Below, piece after piece: positions 1 to 8,712 of a DNA stretch of 58,612 nt (its first letter is position 1; the number at the start of each line of letters is the position of its first letter). The notes under the pieces were generated by a model. That model was not told the origin of the DNA, ran no database searches, and saw only the letters and a program-made list of their open reading frames with translations. Origin of the DNA: an uncultured Oscillospiraceae bacterium. GTDB lineage: Bacteria > Bacillota > Clostridia > Oscillospirales > Ruminococcaceae. Location: assembly GCA_934448295.1 (NCBI GenBank), contig CAKSEY010000019.1, positions 1 to 58,612 of the forward strand, written 5' to 3'. The translations under genes and the position numbers were made by a program.

Positions 1-22
1 CAAATAGTGTTTTCTGTTTCAT
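1..22 (-). CDS. Transposase N-terminus, cut by window edge
   Basis: An ATG at 22-20 follows AAGGA closely and opens a frame reading MKQKTLF before the window ends. Its place just inside a terminal repeat suggests the transposase start. Seven residues are too few to prove it. Confidence 0.35.
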
Positions 23-76
23 ATCCTTATTATATCACTTTTTTCTTCTTTTTCATAGGGGTTTTTAGAGGTTACC
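1..76 (-). mobile_element. Left end of an IS element running off the window
   Basis: The terminal repeat ends at 76. Read on the minus strand it is GGTAACCTCTAAAAACC. The same repeat bounds the 269-bp MITE at 9942-10210 and, with one change, starts at 58541. Reading inward, an AT-rich stretch leads to an ATG at 22, so this is the transposase-start end of the element. The rest lies outside the window. The IS family is not identifiable from 76 bases. Confidence 0.75.
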
Positions 77-109
77 AGTATAATATAAATTGTTATTCAG
101 GAGGCAAAC

Positions 110-691
110 ATGAAAATTTACACCATAATTGGTGGAGTCGATGGAACAGGAAAAAGTTCTCTATTAGGAGTGCTTCGCGAAAATGTTTCTGACATTGGGA
201 TAATCATTGACTCTGATCAGCTTTCAAAACAGTATGGCAGTAATCTTGCAGGCGGAAAGGCGGCAGTAAGGCAGATCAGGCAGTGCATAAATACAGGCTG
301 CAGCTTTACTCAGGAAACTACACTGTCAGGTTCTAAGACTATGCGTACAATAAAGCTGGCGCAGGATAACGGTTATTATATACGCATGTACTATATTGGG
401 TTAGGTTCAGTTGAGGAGAGCATTGAACGCATCGCCAATCGCCATCGAAAGGGCGGGCATACAATTCCGGAAGAAGATGTGCGCAGGAGATATACGGAAC
501 GTTTTGACAGCCTGCTTGACGTTATGCCGCTTTGCAATGAGATTTTTTTCTATGATAATGAGAATGGTTTTGTGGAAGTCGGTCGATACCGCAGCGGTGA
601 AATGATACTCCGGGCGAATGCACCGGCGTGGCTTGATGAGCTTAGGGCAAAGTACGAAGAACGATTGAATGATATATCACAGGATAAATAA
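110..691 (+). CDS. Zeta-toxin-like P-loop kinase/ATPase
   Basis: A 193-residue P-loop NTPase. A Walker A motif of form GGVDGTGKS (residues 8-16) sits right at the N-terminus, as in zeta toxins and the related predicted ABC-type ATPases (AAA_33/COG4185). Zeta toxins phosphorylate UDP-N-acetylglucosamine, but many relatives have unknown substrates. The ATG at 110 has a strong AGGAGG site seven bases upstream. No epsilon-type antitoxin gene lies on either side: upstream is an IS end (34 bases away) and downstream an IS256 relic, so a partner may have been lost. Family assignment is fairly sure; toxin activity is not shown. Confidence 0.75.
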   Translation: MKIYTIIGGVDGTGKSSLLGVLRENVSDIGIIIDSDQLSKQYGSNLAGGKAAVRQIRQCINTGCSFTQETTLSGSKTMRTIKLAQDNGYYIRMYYIGLGSVEESIERIANRHRKGGHTIPEEDVRRRYTERFDSLLDVMPLCNEIFFYDNENGFVEVGRYRSGEMILRANAPAWLDELRAKYEERLNDISQDK

Positions 692-1107
692 AGGTGCTGT
701 TCCAATGAGCCTGAATACCGAACCGTGTAAATTCCAATAATACCCACATGAAGTGAGGTATAAGCACGTGAAAAGAATACACGGATTAGACGAGCGAGAG
801 CTTGAACTGGTGAAGCTGCTGATGGCAGACTGCCAGACCAACTTGTTGGTCTGAGCCACAGGCGACATTCAGGCAAAGCTGAAAAAGCTGTTTGCCGGGA
901 CGATAGAGAATATGCTCGAAGCGGAAATGGACGAACATCTTGGCTACGGGAAAAAGACGATAATCAGCGACTATGGCGAGTGCGAAATCGCAGTGCCGCG
1001 CGACAGAAACGGCGATTTTGAGCCAAAAGCCATCGAAAAGCGACAGACAAGAACCGACGAGACTGAACAGAAAATCATGCAGATGTACGCGAAAGGCAAA
1101 TGTCAAC

Positions 1108-1198
1108 GGGATACACTGACCATATCAAATTCGATCGGTTCAAACGAGCGAACTCACTGGTCTGAATTTGATACGCTTCGCTATGTTCAGTGTATCCC
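1108..1198. mobile_element. 91-bp palindromic MITE, copy A
   Basis: Terminal inverted repeats GGGATACACTGA (1108-1119) and TCAGTGTATCCC (1187-1198) are perfect. Inside them TCAAATTC (1125-1132) pairs with GAATTTGA (1164-1171). The ten bases TACGCTTCGC (1172-1181) are unpaired on one side only. The 31-base apical segment (1133-1163) contains a small GAG/CTC hairpin. The insert interrupts the IS256 transposase; removing 94 bases (91 plus a possible 3-bp duplication, AAC/AGC) restores the frame. Copy B at 4474-4564 has the same architecture and length. Confidence 0.8.
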
Positions 1199-1809
1199 AG
1201 CGTGACATCGAAGATACGTTAAAGCAAATCTACGGAACTGAAATTTCACAAGGCCTGGTTTCGCGGATAACCGACAAAATTCTGCCTGAGGTCAACGAGT
1301 GGCAGAACCGTCCGCTGGAGGCAGTTTATCCGGTAGTTTTCTTCGATGGGATCGTGTTCAATTCGCGCAAGGATAATAGAATCATCACGAAATGCGTGTA
1401 TTCTGTGTTGGGTATAAACATGGAGGGGCATAAGGAAATCCTCGGCACCTGGATATCGGAAAATGAGTCCGTGAGCTTCTATGCAAGCATATGTTCTGAC
1501 CTCCAAAGCCGCGGCGTTAAGGATATTTTCATTGCCTGCCATGATAACCTCACAGGGCTCTGTAATGCGATAAACTCGGTTTTCCCCAAGACGAAGAACC
1601 AGCTCTGTATAGTTCACCAGATTAGAAACAGCTGTAAGTTCGTACCGTATAAGGACCGCAAGGAAGTCTGCGCTGATCTGAAGAAAATCTACGGCGCTGT
1701 GAACCTCGATGAAGCTGAATTTGCGAAGGAAGAATTCCGTGAGAAGTGGGATAAGAAATACCCTAACATCTTGAAATCCTGGGATAAAAATTGGGCTGAA
1801 TTAACCGTC

Positions 1810-1893
1810 CTTTGTTCGTGCGGTTTTGCGAAGCAAAATTGCCGTCGCTCCGACGGCAAAGGCTGAACATCAGCGCACAGCGTGCGCCACATT
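1810..1893. repeat. 84-bp multi-hairpin insertion in the IS256 transposase
   Basis: Transposase homology stops after ...WAELTV and resumes at MLEYPQEIRK, leaving 84 foreign bases (28 codons). The insert holds three hairpins: TTTTGC/GCAAAA, TTGCCGTCG/CGACGGCAA and GCGCAC/GTGCGC. It differs in sequence from the 91-bp MITE. It keeps the reading frame but contains a TGA. Confidence 0.55.
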
Positions 1894-2251
1894 ATGCTTG
1901 AATATCCACAGGAAATTCGAAAGATAATATACACGACGAATGCCGTCGAAGGCTACCATAGAATGGTCAGAAAGTTCACTAAATCCAAGTCGATTTTGTC
2001 GACCGATGACGCTATCCGCAAGGTTGTTTATATGAGCGTTTCCGAGATTTCAAAGAAGTGGACTATGCCGGTTCGCGACTGGGGGCTTGCTTACGCTCAG
2101 TTCATGATTTACTTTGAGGACAGATTCGCAGCGTTCGTGTTTACACAGTTATTTTTTCAGACCCGCTGAAATGATACGCATAAGATGGAAAGTCCCCCAC
2201 AGAGTTGCGGCTTTGCGGGGGACTTCTATATTGTGCGGTGCTGTACTTTGT

Positions 2252-2653
2252 TTACAGCAGTCCGTTTTGTATGCACCATTGTTCTGCAATTTCACTGAAT
2301 CGTTTAGTTCTGTATGCAAACCAGTCGTCGCGAATCCCAAGATAATAAACCGCGTCCTTGAACCGTCGGAATGCTCCGCTTCCCCGAAGCGAAGCGAGCA
2401 TTCGGTCTCTCATCTGTTCATATGGGCATTCCAACGCAAAGTCTTTCATGATTTGATATTCGTGAATATCGTACTGCGTGGGTAGAAGAATATAATCCTG
2501 TTCGTTGATATCTATGTCTTCCAAAGTTCTTTCGTCAATGAATTCGGGATTTCTGTCGATTATTTCACCGGTAGATTTCCGGTATAGAAATTCGTTTTCG
2601 TCTGAAACCTGTTCTAATAATTCTGCTATACGGCTGATAAGTTCATTGTCCAT
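2252..2653 (-). CDS. UPF0158 family protein (copy 1)
   Basis: A 133-residue protein of the UPF0158 family (function unknown), recognised by the N-terminal helix, the ILLPTQYDIHEY segment and the C-terminal FRRFKDAVYYLGIRDDWFAYR block. It closely resembles copy 2 at 11477-11878, so the window holds two paralogs. The start has GGAG nine bases upstream. A consensus promoter at 2956-2984 points at it, leaving a leader of about 300 nt that includes an imperfect palindrome. The reading frame is intact. Confidence 0.8.
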   Translation of the reverse strand: MDNELISRIAELLEQVSDENEFLYRKSTGEIIDRNPEFIDERTLEDIDINEQDYILLPTQYDIHEYQIMKDFALECPYEQMRDRMLASLRGSGAFRRFKDAVYYLGIRDDWFAYRTKRFSEIAEQWCIQNGLL

Positions 2654-2955
2654 AGTGTTCTCCGTGTTTTTTGGTGGTTTCCGGACTGAAACTCTAAAGC
2701 CGTGTCAAAAACGATAGTTTATTGCCAAAGTGAGGAAAAGCATTCCCTAAAAAAAGTTCTACCGGCGGTCGGACTCACCGAACGTTTTCTTTCGGCATTT
2801 CCGCCTATTACGATTTTGACAAAACCACCCTTACAATGCTCATTCATGCGCTCCGGAACATTACACGCATAATAATTTTACATATTAATTTTACGTCACG
2901 GTATGCCAGGTGGTTGATGCCGTCTGCATAACCGCACTTTTGACCTGTTCCATAT
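2654..2955 (-). other. Long leader of UPF0158 copy 1 with a 120-bp imperfect inverted repeat
   Basis: No gene is visible. The outer arms TGTCAAAAACG (from 2704) and CGATTTTGACA (ending near 2822) are complementary except for one base, and partial complementarity continues inward. It could be a small MITE or a leader structure. Confidence 0.4.
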
Positions 2956-2984
2956 ATTATACTGTATTCTGCGTGAAAAGTCAA
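2956..2984 (-). promoter_or_regulatory. Promoter for UPF0158 copy 1
   Basis: On the minus strand TTGACT (2984-2979), a 17-bp spacer and TATAAT (2961-2956) match the housekeeping sigma consensus. The next gene downstream is UPF0158 copy 1. Confidence 0.65.
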
Positions 2985-3093
2985 GGCGTAAAATGGCGTC
3001 AGTGACGCACATTATCTTTTGGTGGAAGATGTTACGATTTTGCTTGACAAGAAAAAACATTACGGCGACGTCTGATTATCCCTTGATAATAAA

Positions 3094-3130
3094 CAGCACC
3101 GGAGGTAAACGAAAATCACTTCCGGTGCTG
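3094..3130 (-). terminator. Terminator after the DUF2798 gene
   Basis: CAGCACCGGA and TCCGGTGCTG form a 10-bp stem 16 bases beyond the stop codon, followed on the minus strand by an AT-rich tract. Confidence 0.7.
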
Positions 3131-3145
3131 TTATAGAAACATGAA

Positions 3146-3640
3146 TTACGCAGTCTCTTCGCTTCCAGCAGCTACGCTTTTCTTCTCTCTGAATATAAGG
3201 GAGAAAACAAATCTTACGGCAGGGCCTGCAAAGAACAGCTGCCAGCAAAGCGCCATCGGGAAATTCAGCGCCGTTGTCTGAAGCCATACAGCGACAAATT
3301 CGCTGCCTGCGTCCTTGAAAAGCAGTGTTGCGGCAAGGCTCATCAGCGGGCACATGAAGATAACTGAAACGACAGATATTGCGATAACGAGGTGAAACGG
3401 ATTGTCCTTTCTGACATCGACCATCTTGAACGCCTTTGCCTTTGCAATTTTTCCGACAAGGAAGAAATCCAGCACAAACGCAATGGGACCCATGATAGCA
3501 AGCTCCTTAAAAGCGGCGAGGAAAACGAAATTAGACATTCCTCCGGTGCTCAGCGCAATGTTGTAGCATATCATCGCGTATACCATCACGATCACCATAA
3601 TTATCGTGAAAATGATTTCTTGAAATAAGTTTTTGGGCAT
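3146..3640 (-). CDS. DUF2798 family membrane protein
   Basis: A 164-residue integral membrane protein with about four hydrophobic segments in two similar halves, typical of DUF2798; no function is established for the family. Helices fall near residues 9-30, 45-65, 83-107 and 125-150, with a short charged C-terminal tail. The ATG has AGGAGG seven bases upstream. It is a single gene with its own promoter (3744-3772) and terminator. Confidence 0.75.
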   Translation of the reverse strand: MPKNLFQEIIFTIIMVIVMVYAMICYNIALSTGGMSNFVFLAAFKELAIMGPIAFVLDFFLVGKIAKAKAFKMVDVRKDNPFHLVIAISVVSVIFMCPLMSLAATLLFKDAGSEFVAVWLQTTALNFPMALCWQLFFAGPAVRFVFSLIFREKKSVAAGSEETA

Positions 3641-3743
3641 AAAAAAATCCTCCTGTATTAACGTTGCAGCATAAGTGTTGTTCGTTAATCATTCGGAGAA
3701 TGTACGTTTCCAATAAAACCCTTGCTATTCAATTTACCTTAAT

Positions 3744-3772
3744 ATTTTAGCATAATCCGCATGATAAGTCAA
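3744..3772 (-). promoter_or_regulatory. Promoter for the DUF2798 gene
   Basis: On the minus strand TTGACT (3772-3767), a 17-bp spacer and TAAAAT (3749-3744), about 100 bases before the start codon. Confidence 0.6.
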
Positions 3773-3915
3773 TGTTATTTATCAACAAAAGTTTACTTCC
3801 ATAAAGCCGCGTAAATACAACTTATAGCCAATTACATAAGAAATTTTGATGTTGTATAATAAAACTTGACACCCCGCGCTCAAAATAATATACTAAAACC
3901 AGGAGGGTGAAGGAC

Positions 3916-4473
3916 ATGTCAGAAGCAAAGAAATATGACAGGAGCTACAAGGAGCAGTCAGTAAAGCTGGCGATGGAAACAGGAGTAAAGCGAGCCAGCG
4001 AGGAAATTAAGGTACCGTACGGAACGCTGTACGGGTGGGTGCAGGCGGCAAAGAACGGCGACCTGGATATTGAGGAGCGGACCCCCGAAAACGCAATGAG
4101 CCTGGCTGAGTAGATCCGTTAGCTGCGAAGCGAGGTAAAGCGGTTGAACAAGGAAAACAAGCGGCTTCAGGAGGAAAGGGATTTCTTGAATGAGGCGGCA
4201 GCTTTTTTCGCCGCGAGCCGTCGGAAGTAAACAAGCAGAAGCGAATGCATAAGGCGCTGCTCCTTAAATATCCGGATTCCGGAATACCAAGCGAAACCAC
4301 GGTATACCGCGTAATGACAGCCATCGGAATAACGCACAGACCCAACCGAAAACCGAATGGAATAACGAAGGCTGACCGTGAAGCACGAAAGTCAGACGAC
4401 CTGCTGAAACGCGATTTTAAAGCCGACAAACCTTTCAGCAAATGCGTAACCGACATCACGGAAGTCAAAGCTA
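3916..4473 (+). pseudogene. IS3-family transposase OrfA-OrfB, broken
   Basis: OrfA starts at ATG 3916 (AGGAGG upstream; the GTG at 3907 is too close to it). It has the HTH_Tnp_1 fold (VKLAMETGVKRASEEIKVPYG), then two in-frame TAG codons at 4111 and 4120, then the expected coiled coil (EVKRLNKENKRLQEERDFL). A T6 run near 4204 is placed like a -1 slippery site and leads into OrfB, which keeps the HTH_21 region and the first DDE aspartate (TDITEVKAK) before being cut. Inactive. Confidence 0.85.
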
Positions 4474-4564
4474 AGGAAACGCTGAATAAAACAAAATCGA
4501 CCCGCTCACATGAGTATACTCACAGGTCTGATTTTGTTACGCTTCGCTTTATTCAGCGCGTCCC
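4474..4564. mobile_element. 91-bp palindromic MITE, copy B
   Basis: CGCTGAATAAA (4480-4490) pairs with TTTATTCAGCG (4548-4558), and ACAAAATC (4491-4498) with GATTTTGT (4530-4537). Between the paired right-hand segments lies the same unpaired TACGCTTCGC (4538-4547) as in copy A. The 31-base apical segment (4499-4529) matches that of copy A at about two thirds of positions and holds the palindrome TGAGTATACTCA. The end CAGCGCGTCCC resembles the right end of the IS5-type relic at 7301-7311 (CAGCGTTTCCC), a possible source of the transposase. Confidence 0.8.
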
Positions 4565-4614
4565 TAGTATAGATTCGTTTCATCTCAAACTTATTATAAT
4601 AGACATATGGAATT

Positions 4615-4654
4615 TCTAAAAAAGGCTCTGGCAACTCAGTTGTCGGAGCCTTTT
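4615..4654 (-). terminator. Terminator after the chemoreceptor gene
   Basis: GGCTCTGGCAAC and GTTGTCGGAGCC form a stem with a three-base loop and A/T runs on both sides, so it could work in both directions. It lies 18 bases past the stop of the minus-strand gene. Confidence 0.75.
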
Positions 4655-4671
4655 ATGTATAAATTAGACTT

Positions 4672-6405
4672 TCAGGAGTTTACAGCAGGCTGTGTTCCTG
4701 CATTTGAGGAATCGCTATAAAGCGAGAAACTCTTAACCAACTCCTTGAGCATATTAGCCTGGCTGCTGAGCTCTTCGGAAGCGGCAGCAGACTGTTCAGA
4801 TGTAGCAGAGTTTGTCTGAACGACATTTGATATCTGGTCAACTCCGATTGTAACCTTGACGATGGAGTCAGCGGCTTTCTTGGAAGAATCGGCAATCTTG
4901 TTGTTTATGACCGTAACCTTGCCAGCTGTTTCGCCGACCTTTTTCATCTTTTCAGCAACTTCGGCGCAGAGCTGATTTCCGCTGACGATGGAGTTAACAG
5001 TGCTTTCGATGATCCGAGTCGTATTCTGAGCTGCTTCAGCAGATTTTCCTGCAAGGTTTCTGACTTCTTCAGCAACTACTGCAAAGCCCTTTCCGGCTGC
5101 GCCGGCTCTTGCTGCCTCAATTGCGGCATTGAGTGAAAGAATGTTTGTCTGGAATGCGATATCCTCGATAGTCTTGACGATTTTCTTGGTTTCGCTGGAG
5201 AATTCGTTGATCTCGTTCATGGCTCTTACAAGCTCTGACATCATGGCATTGACTTCCTGGACTGCCGTTCCTGCGGCATTTGCTTTATCACTTGCTTCCG
5301 CTGCGTCCGAAGAATTAGCCTTGATAGATTCGGAAATAGACGCAATATTTTCAGAAAGCTCCTGGATAGATGATGCCTGCTGCGTTGCCCCCTGAGCAAG
5401 AGCCTGAGCGCCTGATGAGACTTCTTCTGTGCCGCTTAAAAGCTGGTCGGAAGCCTGGTCAACATTTGAAAGGGCAGCGGAAAGATTATCGCGTATATAC
5501 ATCAGGCTGTCGCGGATCTCGCTGGTTTCGCCAACGTAGCTATCGTAATTCTCGCAGGTACAGTTGAAATTTCCGTTGCCGTAATTCCTGCACACATCTG
5601 AAATGCTGGGCAGCACGTTCTGGAAGAATCTGATGACCTTCCTTGCTGCATGGGCAAGTACGCCCAGCTCGTCCTTGGATCGGTATGTGATAGTGCCGTC
5701 AGCTTCTTTGAGCAGACCGTTTGCGATAAGGTTCATGGAATCTTTAATCTGAATGATTGGCGTGACTATTGCCTTTGTGAGAATGACTGTGAGAGCAACC
5801 ACAAGTATTGCAGCCGTCACAACTACTGCAATTATTATGACAATATTGATTGTTTTGGTAGTCTGTGCATTATTGTATCTTGTGGTAATTGCTTCATTGA
5901 GTTCGGTTGTAAGGTTTTCCAGAATGTCCGTAACTTTCGTGAGGTTAGGCTCATATTCGTTCAGATATATAGAATACGCTTCCTGATTGCCCTCATAGGT
6001 GAATTTTGCGCTTGCTTCTACTATTCCCTCACGAATAGAAGCTGCGTCGTCCATGATAGTGTGGATATTTTCGACTTCATCTGAAAACTGTGGGTCATAT
6101 TCAAGAAAGCTGTCGAGATAGGCGAAGAACTCTGACCGGTCGGTGCTTATGTCTTCAACGAGCTTGTCTAAATCAGCCTGATCATCAGTACAGGTGGCTT
6201 TCAGAATATTACCCTGGAATATTCTGATGTAACGTCTGGCGTTTTCAAGATTTGACAATGCGGGAATAGATATATTGACGTAATTGTCAGACGTAGAAGC
6301 TATGTTGTTTGTTGATACCAGGGAAACAACACCCAGAACAAATGTCAGCAGAAGCACAACTGCAAACGTACAGATTATCTTCTTGGAAATCTTTAGATTT
6401 TTCAT
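4672..6405 (-). CDS. Methyl-accepting chemotaxis protein
   Basis: A 577-residue membrane chemoreceptor. The first membrane helix (about residues 8-30) is followed by a helical extracytoplasmic sensor of the four-helix-bundle type, a second helix (about 187-210), a HAMP linker and a long cytoplasmic coiled coil. The CheA/CheW-binding hairpin is clear: AFQTNILSLNAAIEAARAG and the following GFAVVAEEVRNLA. The start is set at 6405 (MKNLKISKK) because CAGGAG lies at the right distance; an in-frame ATG at 6426 has no ribosome site. The ligand cannot be inferred. No other chemotaxis gene is in the window, so it is an orphan receptor here. Confidence 0.93.
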   Translation of the reverse strand: MKNLKISKKIICTFAVVLLLTFVLGVVSLVSTNNIASTSDNYVNISIPALSNLENARRYIRIFQGNILKATCTDDQADLDKLVEDISTDRSEFFAYLDSFLEYDPQFSDEVENIHTIMDDAASIREGIVEASAKFTYEGNQEAYSIYLNEYEPNLTKVTDILENLTTELNEAITTRYNNAQTTKTINIVIIIAVVVTAAILVVALTVILTKAIVTPIIQIKDSMNLIANGLLKEADGTITYRSKDELGVLAHAARKVIRFFQNVLPSISDVCRNYGNGNFNCTCENYDSYVGETSEIRDSLMYIRDNLSAALSNVDQASDQLLSGTEEVSSGAQALAQGATQQASSIQELSENIASISESIKANSSDAAEASDKANAAGTAVQEVNAMMSELVRAMNEINEFSSETKKIVKTIEDIAFQTNILSLNAAIEAARAGAAGKGFAVVAEEVRNLAGKSAEAAQNTTRIIESTVNSIVSGNQLCAEVAEKMKKVGETAGKVTVINNKIADSSKKAADSIVKVTIGVDQISNVVQTNSATSEQSAAASEELSSQANMLKELVKSFSLYSDSSNAGTQPAVNS

Positions 6406-6777
6406 TGCTTTTTTCTCCTGTTCCATTGAAGTTGACTTTTAATTGCAGTAATTTAAAGTTGTTACTTACATTAAAAGATCATTTATAATTATTATTTTAT
6501 CTCTTTATTTACTAAAAATCAACACTTAATTCTGGTAATAATGCCAAATTTGTAACGTTGCACAATTTATTTGTTTTTGTAAATTTGATTTTGTCAAAGT
6601 GTATAAAAATCCCGTCTTCCTATTTGAATTGAAAGGCGGAGCAGTGTTATTTTATGGAATTCCAAAGCAGCGAGTTCCGTGTGAGTTTCCTTTGTCAGAG
6701 ATTTTATCACTTACCTTGAAAAGGTAACTTTTTCATCAATATGCGCTCACAATGTTCTGTGAATTTTAGCAGGGTGG
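6406..6777. other. Intergenic region upstream of the chemoreceptor
   Basis: AT-rich sequence with no convincing gene. It should hold the chemoreceptor promoter on the minus strand, but no clear -35/-10 pair or flagellar-type site stands out. Confidence 0.5.
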
Positions 6778-7163
6778 TGATTTTGGAAATCTCGGCGGAA
6801 CAATAGTTGACGCAACAATAATAAATGCGCCAAGTTCCACCAAAAATGCAGAGAAAAAACGCGATCCAGAAATGCACCAGACTAAGAAAGGCAACGAGTG
6901 GAAATTTGGCATGAAATGCAATATCGGTGTAGACTCTGGCTCGGGACTTGTACATTCAATTACGGCAACATCTGCGAATGTTCATGACATTACAGAGCAA
7001 GGTTGAACACGCATTTAAAATCATCAAGGACACATTTGGATTCCGTAAAGTAAGATATAAGGGAATCTCCAAAAATCTCAATAAGCTGAACGTGCTGTTT
7101 GCTTGTGCAAATATGTTGATGGTCAAGCGTGTTCAAACAGATTTCCGACCTGCTAAGGGATAA
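6778..7163 (+). pseudogene. IS5-type transposase fragment with internal deletion
   Basis: The frame reads GGTIVDATIINAP (first catalytic Asp), then KKGNEWKFGMKCNIGVD and SANVHDIT. It jumps in another frame straight to SKVEHAFKIIKDTFGFRKVRYKG, the C-terminal Glu region of the same family. The middle, including the YGDSGY block seen in the copy at 13841, is deleted, and the N-terminus is absent. Confidence 0.85.
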
Positions 7164-7311
7164 GTCTGCCCTTTTATGGGCATTTACCCTGTGTTATGGG
7201 GATAATTTGATGGGTTTTATGCTGCATTTTCGATTGCTCAACTAAAATGTCAGCTCTGACCTGCAGTCCATGTCACGACGACTCTGCTGGGCTATTTAAT
7301 CAGCGTTTCCC
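6778..7311 (+). mobile_element. IS5-type element relic
   Basis: Only the catalytic part of the transposase and the right end remain. The right terminus is CAGCGTTTCCC at 7301-7311, i.e. a terminal repeat GGGAAACGCTG on the other strand, similar to the ends of the 91-bp MITEs. The left end is missing. Confidence 0.7.
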
Positions 7312-7333
7312 TAGTAATAGTCCTAGTGTCGGC

Positions 7334-7364
7334 AAATAAAAAAGCGCCGTCCCCCGAACGGCGC
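7334..7364 (-). terminator. Terminator after fic gene 1
   Basis: GCGCCGT and ACGGCGC form a 7-bp stem eight bases past the stop codon. The minus strand continues with a T6 run. Confidence 0.8.
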
Positions 7365-7371
7365 TATAATA

Positions 7372-8577
7372 TTACCGCGAACAAATCCTGTCCAGTTCGC
7401 CGAGGTTCATCAGATAGTGGTACTCCTTTTCGGACTTGTCGGTTATCAGCAGGTCCTGCGGGATTTTCTTCAGCATGGTCCGCAGAGTGTTCGGTGAAAT
7501 ATCGAGATACCCAGAAAGCTCCTGCGCGGTAATCCCGACATTTGAGAACAGCGCCGCCTGAACAAGGATAAAGTACAGGGACTTAACGCGCTCGGTTTCA
7601 TCGCTGAGCATTTGTTCAAGCAGGGATTTGAAATGCTCCAGTTCGCTCACACGCTTTTCCAGCGCGGACAGAAGCTGCTTTATCGAGATGTCTATGATAT
7701 TCAGGGACATCTCTGCGAACGGGGTAAGATCGCCTTTGTTGAGTGGGTGATTGCATATGTCGAACGCCTTGTAGTACTTGCTGATGTTCTCCTTTATCGT
7801 GTAGGAGATACGGTAGCCGATAAGATTGTCAAGCTCCTGCGAAAGAAGATAGCTGCTGATAAATCGGCTTGTTCTTCCGTTTCCATCATAGAATGGGTGG
7901 ATATACCCGAACAGGTAGTGGAACAGCGAGATACGCACGAGAATGTCAAGCTTTTCGTTTTTGAGCAGTTTCAGCGCGCTGTCCATTGTCTCGATTATTT
8001 TCTCCTCTGGGTTCAGCCCTTTGTGTATCTCCTTGTCCGTGGGGGAATACACGCTAACGATGTCCTTGCGGAATATCTTTCCGTCGGGCACATTTTTGGG
8101 ATCGTCCTGTTTGATCTCATCAAGAAAAATGTCATCATATATTTTTCTGACATCCTCGCATTTTTCCAACGGAATATTGTCTGTCGTCATCAGCGCTTTG
8201 TACTTGTTCACCAATCCATAAAAGCGCTGGCGCTTGTTTTTCTCCGACAGGTCGTTCAGTATGGCACTAAGTTCCCTGCGCGTGCTGTGGACGCCCTCGA
8301 TGTTGTTTGAGAGCATGATTTCGTCAATAAGACAGCGGTTCGCAAACTGGTTGATGGCTGCGAGCGGAAGGTCCTTGTGCAGGCTTCTGACGTGCTTGTC
8401 CGTGCGCTCTATGGAGATTATCGTATTGAGTATCTCGGGAGTCTGGCACATGAAAGCCTGCTCGCCGCTTATCTTAAAATCAAAATGAACGGCGTCCGGA
8501 GAGTTGAACCTTTTCAGGTATTCTTCCTCATACTTGGCTCTGTCCATATGGAACAGCTTCTTCAGCGGGTATGCCAT
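7372..8577 (-). CDS. Fic family protein (class II), fic 1
   Basis: A 401-residue Fic protein. Fic domains transfer AMP or another nucleotide from ATP to hydroxyl groups of target proteins. The catalytic loop HPFYDGNGRTSR starts at residue 227. The N-terminal inhibitory helix motif S-x-x-x-E-G is present at residues 90-95 (SNNIEG), so it is a self-inhibited class II protein. A winged-helix-like C-terminal segment (about 340-385) follows. The ATG has AGAGGTGA upstream. It is divergent from fic 2, with promoters back to back. Target unknown; a toxin or regulatory role is possible. Confidence 0.9.
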   Translation of the reverse strand: MAYPLKKLFHMDRAKYEEEYLKRFNSPDAVHFDFKISGEQAFMCQTPEILNTIISIERTDKHVRSLHKDLPLAAINQFANRCLIDEIMLSNNIEGVHSTRRELSAILNDLSEKNKRQRFYGLVNKYKALMTTDNIPLEKCEDVRKIYDDIFLDEIKQDDPKNVPDGKIFRKDIVSVYSPTDKEIHKGLNPEEKIIETMDSALKLLKNEKLDILVRISLFHYLFGYIHPFYDGNGRTSRFISSYLLSQELDNLIGYRISYTIKENISKYYKAFDICNHPLNKGDLTPFAEMSLNIIDISIKQLLSALEKRVSELEHFKSLLEQMLSDETERVKSLYFILVQAALFSNVGITAQELSGYLDISPNTLRTMLKKIPQDLLITDKSEKEYHYLMNLGELDRICSR

Positions 8578-8712
8578 AATATCACCTCTCGTTTGGTACG
8601 TTAATTCATATTATGCGGAACATCACCGCAATTTATTCGAAATTTGCTGTGATTAGCAAATAAAGTTTACATTATCACATCAAAAAACGCTGTTTTTGGT
8701 AAGATTACAATT

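Larger units (their letters stand above)
707..2164 (+). mobile_element. Decayed IS256-family element
   Basis: The left terminal repeat starts near 707 (GAGCCTGAATACCG...) and the right one ends at 2164 (...TTTTTTCAGACCC). The two match imperfectly as inverted repeats, both carrying the GTGTAAA block. Between them lies an IS256/Mutator transposase gene broken by a stop and by two insertions. A second copy of the right terminus survives at 49246-49274. Confidence 0.85.
768..2169 (+). pseudogene. IS256-family transposase, broken
   Basis: The gene reads from a GTG at 768 and shows the Mutator/IS256 transposase: the MDEHLGY region, the FDGIVFNSR segment with the first catalytic Asp, the ACHDNLTGL block with the second, and the YTTNAVEGYHR block near the end. 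It cannot be translated through: an in-frame TGA at 852-854, a 91-bp palindromic insertion at 1108-1198 that shifts the frame, and an 84-bp insertion around 1810-1893 that keeps the frame but brings a TGA at 1864. Several independent lesions point to an old, inactive copy. Confidence 0.9.
3916..4564 (+). mobile_element. Decayed IS3-family element
   Basis: OrfA and the first part of OrfB of an IS150-like IS3 element are readable. Homology stops at 4473, where a 91-bp MITE begins, and the catalytic half of OrfB never resumes. No terminal repeats could be placed with confidence. Confidence 0.8.
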
